From the NCBI RefSeq assembly GCF_910596095.1, contig NC_056535.1, positions 19,856,505-19,920,504 on the forward strand: a DNA stretch of 64,000 nt, given 5' to 3'. This document shows positions 60,301 to 64,000 of this stretch, piece after piece (the stretch's first letter is position 1; every line of letters starts with the position of its first letter). This stretch comes from Thunnus maccoyii. Its lineage: Eukaryota; Chordata; Actinopteri; Scombriformes; Scombridae. Under the pieces are notes generated by a model that had not been told where the DNA came from, ran no database searches, and saw only the letters and a list, made by a program, of their open reading frames with translations. The position numbers were made by a program, and so were the translations under genes.

Positions 60301-61218
60301 ACCAGTTTCAAACCACCATTCTTTTATGTCCCTTCTCACAAATAAGGGATGGACGTTAAGGAAGTTTCTCTATTCTTCACCAAGGTATAACGTGCTCTGT
60401 TGTCTCTTCTTTGCTGCATTTTTTTTCTCTGTGTCCTAGGTCAACTAAGTTGTTTCAGTCTAAAAAGTCCCACATGCCACCTCTGAAAACATCACCTCTT
60501 TACTGGAATTTCGGGGTGGGTTTGTGTTGTCTATGTGGGTCTGTGCTGCGTGCAGCGTAGCGTTCAGAAACAAAAGAGAGAACATGCTCTGGCAAGTTAT
60601 TATGAAGAGAAGAAATGTGAGAATGCGGTTAAAAACACATGCATTACTCATACATACATGGGTGAAGCCTATTAGTGGCTTCGCCCCGATCAGTCATCAC
60701 CGCCTGCATTGGCACTGACCTCATGCTCCACGGAGCAGCTGAAGGTAAAAAGAAAGATACTTTTAAAAAGGATCCAAAGAAAGATAGTTGACAACATTGT
60801 CTGATCTTTGAAATGTAAAACCGCCACAAATTACCTTTTCCTTTAAAGTTACATATCATATAACTAACCATAACATGACTCGGAGGAACAAAGAGTCATT
60901 TAAAAATGAGCCTTTGTTCATCGCTCCATATTATGTTCTCTTATTAGTATGTAACAGGTTGTGTATTCAGATTTATTCCAGACCGAGGTCACTATAATCC
61001 TCCTCGTCTGGCAAGTAGAATGGGGGGCACGACTGAAAGTGAAATCTCCTCCAGTTAAATGTAATGGGTGTTGGTAAAGGGGCCTAATAAAGATGACAGC
61101 ACACATTCATATGCATTCGTTTGTGTGCTCAGCTTGACGAAGTCTGCCTCACAAGGCTTAACAAAGGGGAGGAAGGAAGCCAGAGGCTGAGCAGAAAGCC
61201 TGAGGGTGTAGGGGCAAC

Positions 61219-61251
<33 letters not shown>
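61219..61251. repeat. (CA)n microsatellite
   Basis: A perfect CA run of about 16 units, seen directly. Confidence 0.9.
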
Positions 61252-61254
<3 letters not shown>

Positions 61255-61373
61255 CTAAAACACACACAGTTGCCCTCCAGCTTGCATCCTATGGTCTCTC
61301 AAGTCTGTAGTTATAGCAGTGACAGCTGGGCTAGCACGCTCTGCATGGGCTCATTCTCTCTTTAGCAGCCAAT

Positions 61374-61419
61374 CCCCCCCCCCCCCCCCCCCCCCCCCCC
61401 CACACACATACAGTCTGTG

Positions 61420-61450
<31 letters not shown>
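61374..61450. repeat. Poly-C (28 C) followed by CA microsatellites
   Basis: An uninterrupted run of 28 C (61374-61401) is followed by CACACACATA and then a CA run (61422-61450). Long C homopolymers are rare in vertebrate DNA and prone to slippage and sequencing error, so the exact length is uncertain. Confidence 0.9.
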
Positions 61451-61452
<2 letters not shown>

Positions 61453-61572
61453 ATGCTCCATCCTGTTTACTGTTTGCATTTCACAGTGGCTGGCCAACTT
61501 GGGAGGGCTCTATAGTGTGATCACACACAGGCATTACAGCTGTTTGTAAGGTAGTGGTGTGGATGGTACAAA

Positions 61573-61594
61573 TGTGTGTGTGTGTGTGTGTGTG
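61573..61594. repeat. (TG)n microsatellite
   Basis: A short perfect TG run of 11 units, seen directly. Confidence 0.85.
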
Positions 61595-63109
61595 CAGCCC
61601 TTGTTAGAATTTGGGATTAAACTATAACAACTTGTTGAGACTGAAAGTTTATTCTTGACCTTGTAAACAGCAGTTGACAGAATATCACCATCAAGTCCGC
61701 TTTGTAGCTGTTCTGGAGCTTTCGATCATATTGCACATATCCTCCTCAGTATGAGTTAAATTGTAGTTTTCATATTTCTGAGCATTTTAAGGACTTTTTA
61801 TCCATGTTACTTTAAAAGTTTAGATTGAAAGTTCATTCTCGACCTTGGAAAGAGCATGAGAAAAGTTTGAAAGCTCCAAAAAAAAAAAAAAAAAAAGCTA
61901 CTAATAGACTTTGTGGTGAGACTGTTTCATCGACTATAAAAAGTTTGGCCACTAAGCGCTCGTATTTGTCCTTTTCTTTGCTCAAGAAGAAACATAAACA
62001 CCCAAACAATACAAAAACTTCCAAGAACAGAATTCACCATTTATAATCCTGAAATTTTAAGTATATTTCTTAGAGGTTAAATTGTCTAATCTCAGCTGCT
62101 AACAGACTTTATGTTAGTTGGGAGCGTGGAGCTGCTGAGTCAAGGTCTGTCCTGTAACGACCACAACTGTTCAGAAAAGGAAAAGGGAGGACCAGAAGGG
62201 GTGACTGGCAGTGTGGTCCACAACAATCAGATCATTATTTGGCCAAAAGGGCACCTGCTTTGTTTGAGGTAGGCCTGCAGGATTCAGAGGGTGATGACAT
62301 GACACAGCTGAACAATGCAGAGCAAACAGGCGCCAATGTTTATCCACTTGAAGTCAGCAGTTTGTATTATGCAGATTTTTCATTTCTATTTTTAAAATTG
62401 CATACATGCAGCAGGCTGAAGGCTGCTGCTTATTTTTTAATTTTAGATGAAGCATTTTGAGGTGATGGCATTTGACTGATGATGGCAAAAGGAGCTTCAG
62501 GATTTGAAAAGTGTGAGACTGAAGTAGAAAGCGGCTATACTAAACGGAGACCAACAGGGGTCCCTCTTGTTTGGACAAAACACTGCAGTCTACAGCTGCC
62601 CCCAAGTGACAGACAACAGCCAGGGACACAAACTACAGTTGATCCAAGCCTCGGATAAAAGATTGTGAGTTATTCATCAACAATATAGAGCAGTGAGCTC
62701 ATCTGTTCTGTTTACGTATTGTTTAGTGAGTAGGAAGTTTTTGCTTGGGCACATTTTTATATTAAATAATTAAATTGTCTGACCCATAATGTTGACAGCA
62801 GTAGTCAGAAGGAACTTGCATGTGGCTTTTTTGTTCAAGGAAGTGCATGTGCTTCTTTATTTCCTCTGAAATTACCCGAAAAGCAAGCCTTCAAGTTCTG
62901 AGAATCAAGTATAAAGGAATTAGAGAGAGACCAGACTTTGTACAGACTATCTCAGGCCATGACTTTACGCCAAGATAGTGTTTACAAAAGATCAATCTAT
63001 CACTCAGCAGTTCAATCAGACGCATAATCCACACTATTAAAAAGTAAATTTGCAAACAATGTCGGATAAAATTTCACATAATTTTACACGAATTTTACAT
63101 TTATGAAGA

Positions 63110-63640
63110 ATACTGTTGAGTGTATATACAGTATATTTACAGTTAATGGTTGTTTTTAGATTTTCTGCCATCAATTTACAACAAAACTCTATAATTCCCC
63201 CAAAACGATATTTCCTTTAAAAATTAAGGTCAACACTCATTATTCTACAACATACCTGTATTTCTACAAGGTTTTGTTTGTAAAAACACACCTAGAATTT
63301 AATTTTACATTTCATTAACATGAAAAAAAGAAATGCAAGGCTTTCTGTTACAAATGCCAGTGATTATACAACACAAATGTATTTTTACATGTGTTGCATT
63401 TGTAAAAATACTTGTAATGCCACAAAAGTGATAGACAGGTCTTTTAAAAAATGAAGTCAAATGATGGTGATTCCACGTGGCTGTATTTTTACTAGATTGT
63501 CTTAGCAGGAAATACACTGAAGTTAAATTTTAATGTTAAATTCCATAATGACAAAAGTGGCAAGTTTTTCTGGAAAATAATGTAAAAAGATGGTGATTCT
63601 ACAATATATTTGTATTTTTACAATTTGGTGTTAAATCACT
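63110..63640. repeat. Degenerate tandem array of about 120-base units
   Basis: A motif of the form GTGATTCTACAA..TATTTGTATTTTTACA recurs near 63237, 63358, 63466 and 63592, spaced 108-126 bases apart. Each instance is followed by a TTAA-rich segment and an ATAATGAAAAAA-like phrase. Similarity is loose, so the array is old or partly coincidental AT-rich sequence. Confidence 0.4.
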
Positions 63641-63893
63641 ATAATGAAAAAAATCTCCTCAAATGTGTCACGTTTTCCACATCTGTATCTTATTTGGGAC
63701 GGTATACATTAGGGTTACTTTACAACATAACATCTGTCGTAGGAATATCAAACCCAGATTATGTGGTATCACTCACCACTACAAAGAAAAAAATGTCTCT
63801 ACATATTTTTCCCCTTGTATGGTCATGTATTCCCTTATATTCAAAACCAACATATATATTTTAGATCTGTGACAGTCCAGTGAACAAGGATAG

Positions 63894-64000
63894 CAGTGGT
63901 GGAAGAAGTATTCAGATCCTTGCCTTAAGTAAAAGTAGAAATACTGTCATCTACATGTAAGTACATTTTAACGCTGTAGTTCATCAATGTGGAGACAATT
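63894..64000. mobile_element. hAT-like element, cut by the window edge
   Basis: It starts CAGTGGTGGAAGAAGTATTC, the same terminal repeat as the family at 17834-18361, and continues with the AAGTAAAAGTAGAAATAC phrase. Only the first 107 bases lie in the window. Confidence 0.6.

Larger units (their letters stand above)
56151..64000. other. Intergenic DNA upstream of EPHA2
   Basis: No coding exon is recognised in 7.8 kb. It contains hAT-like copies (56340-57316, 63894-64000), microsatellites, a run of 28 C and a degenerate tandem array (about 63110-63640). ORFs at 59124-59631 overlap in several frames and have no domain. The block 58200-58380 is somewhat richer in unique GC sequence and could be regulatory, but nothing specific supports that. 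Confidence 0.55.

Overview
The window is nuclear DNA of a spiny-rayed (percomorph-type) teleost fish. The evidence is intron-rich vertebrate genes with GT/AG junctions, the domestic repeats of such genomes (long-inverted-repeat foldback elements, hAT-like and Tc1/mariner fragments, CA microsatellites), and gene order matching human chromosome 1p36 in part. Gene models were assembled by hand from reading frame and splice sites; every multi-exon model closes in phase.

Layout. 1-0.55 kb: first coding exon of an ARL8B-like GTPase (minus strand; the rest lies outside). 3.2-6.8 kb and 11.6-13.9 kb: two minus-strand TNF-receptor-superfamily genes, the first TNFRSF9 (4-1BB)-like, the second an OX40/TNFR2-like relative, with a broken Tc1-like transposon between them. 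14-20 kb: repeats, including a LINE 3' fragment and a hAT-like element. 20.2-30.5 kb: DDI2 on the plus strand, whose last exon is an RSC1A1 (RS1) homologue in frame with it. 32.4-35.5 kb: ARHGEF19-like RhoGEF (plus). 36.8-39.4 kb: RSG1/CPLANE2 (minus), tail to tail with it. 40.2-41.3 kb: a very short HSPB7-type small heat-shock gene (minus). 43.6-55.9 kb: the complete EPHA2 receptor tyrosine kinase (17 coding exons, 974 residues, minus). 56-64 kb: intergenic DNA with hAT-like copies, microsatellites, a run of 28 C and a degenerate tandem array.

The genes do not form an operon-like unit. DDI2, ARHGEF19, RSG1, HSPB7 and EPHA2 are a conserved linkage group (1p36.1 in human). EPHA2 and ARHGEF19 both bear on Rho and cell-shape signalling, RSG1 on ciliogenesis, DDI2 on ubiquitin-dependent proteolysis and NRF1 activation, and the TNFRSF pair on T-cell costimulation.

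The most notable observation is DDI2. Direct splicing of exon 8 to the terminal exon gives one 915-residue protein with UBL, retroviral-type aspartyl protease, UIM-like helix, a long RS1 region and a C-terminal UBA. This is the UBL-protease-UBA plan of yeast Ddi1, which mammals appear to split between DDI2 and RSC1A1. A 49-nt cassette exon between them would switch the product to a 416-residue DDI2-only form.
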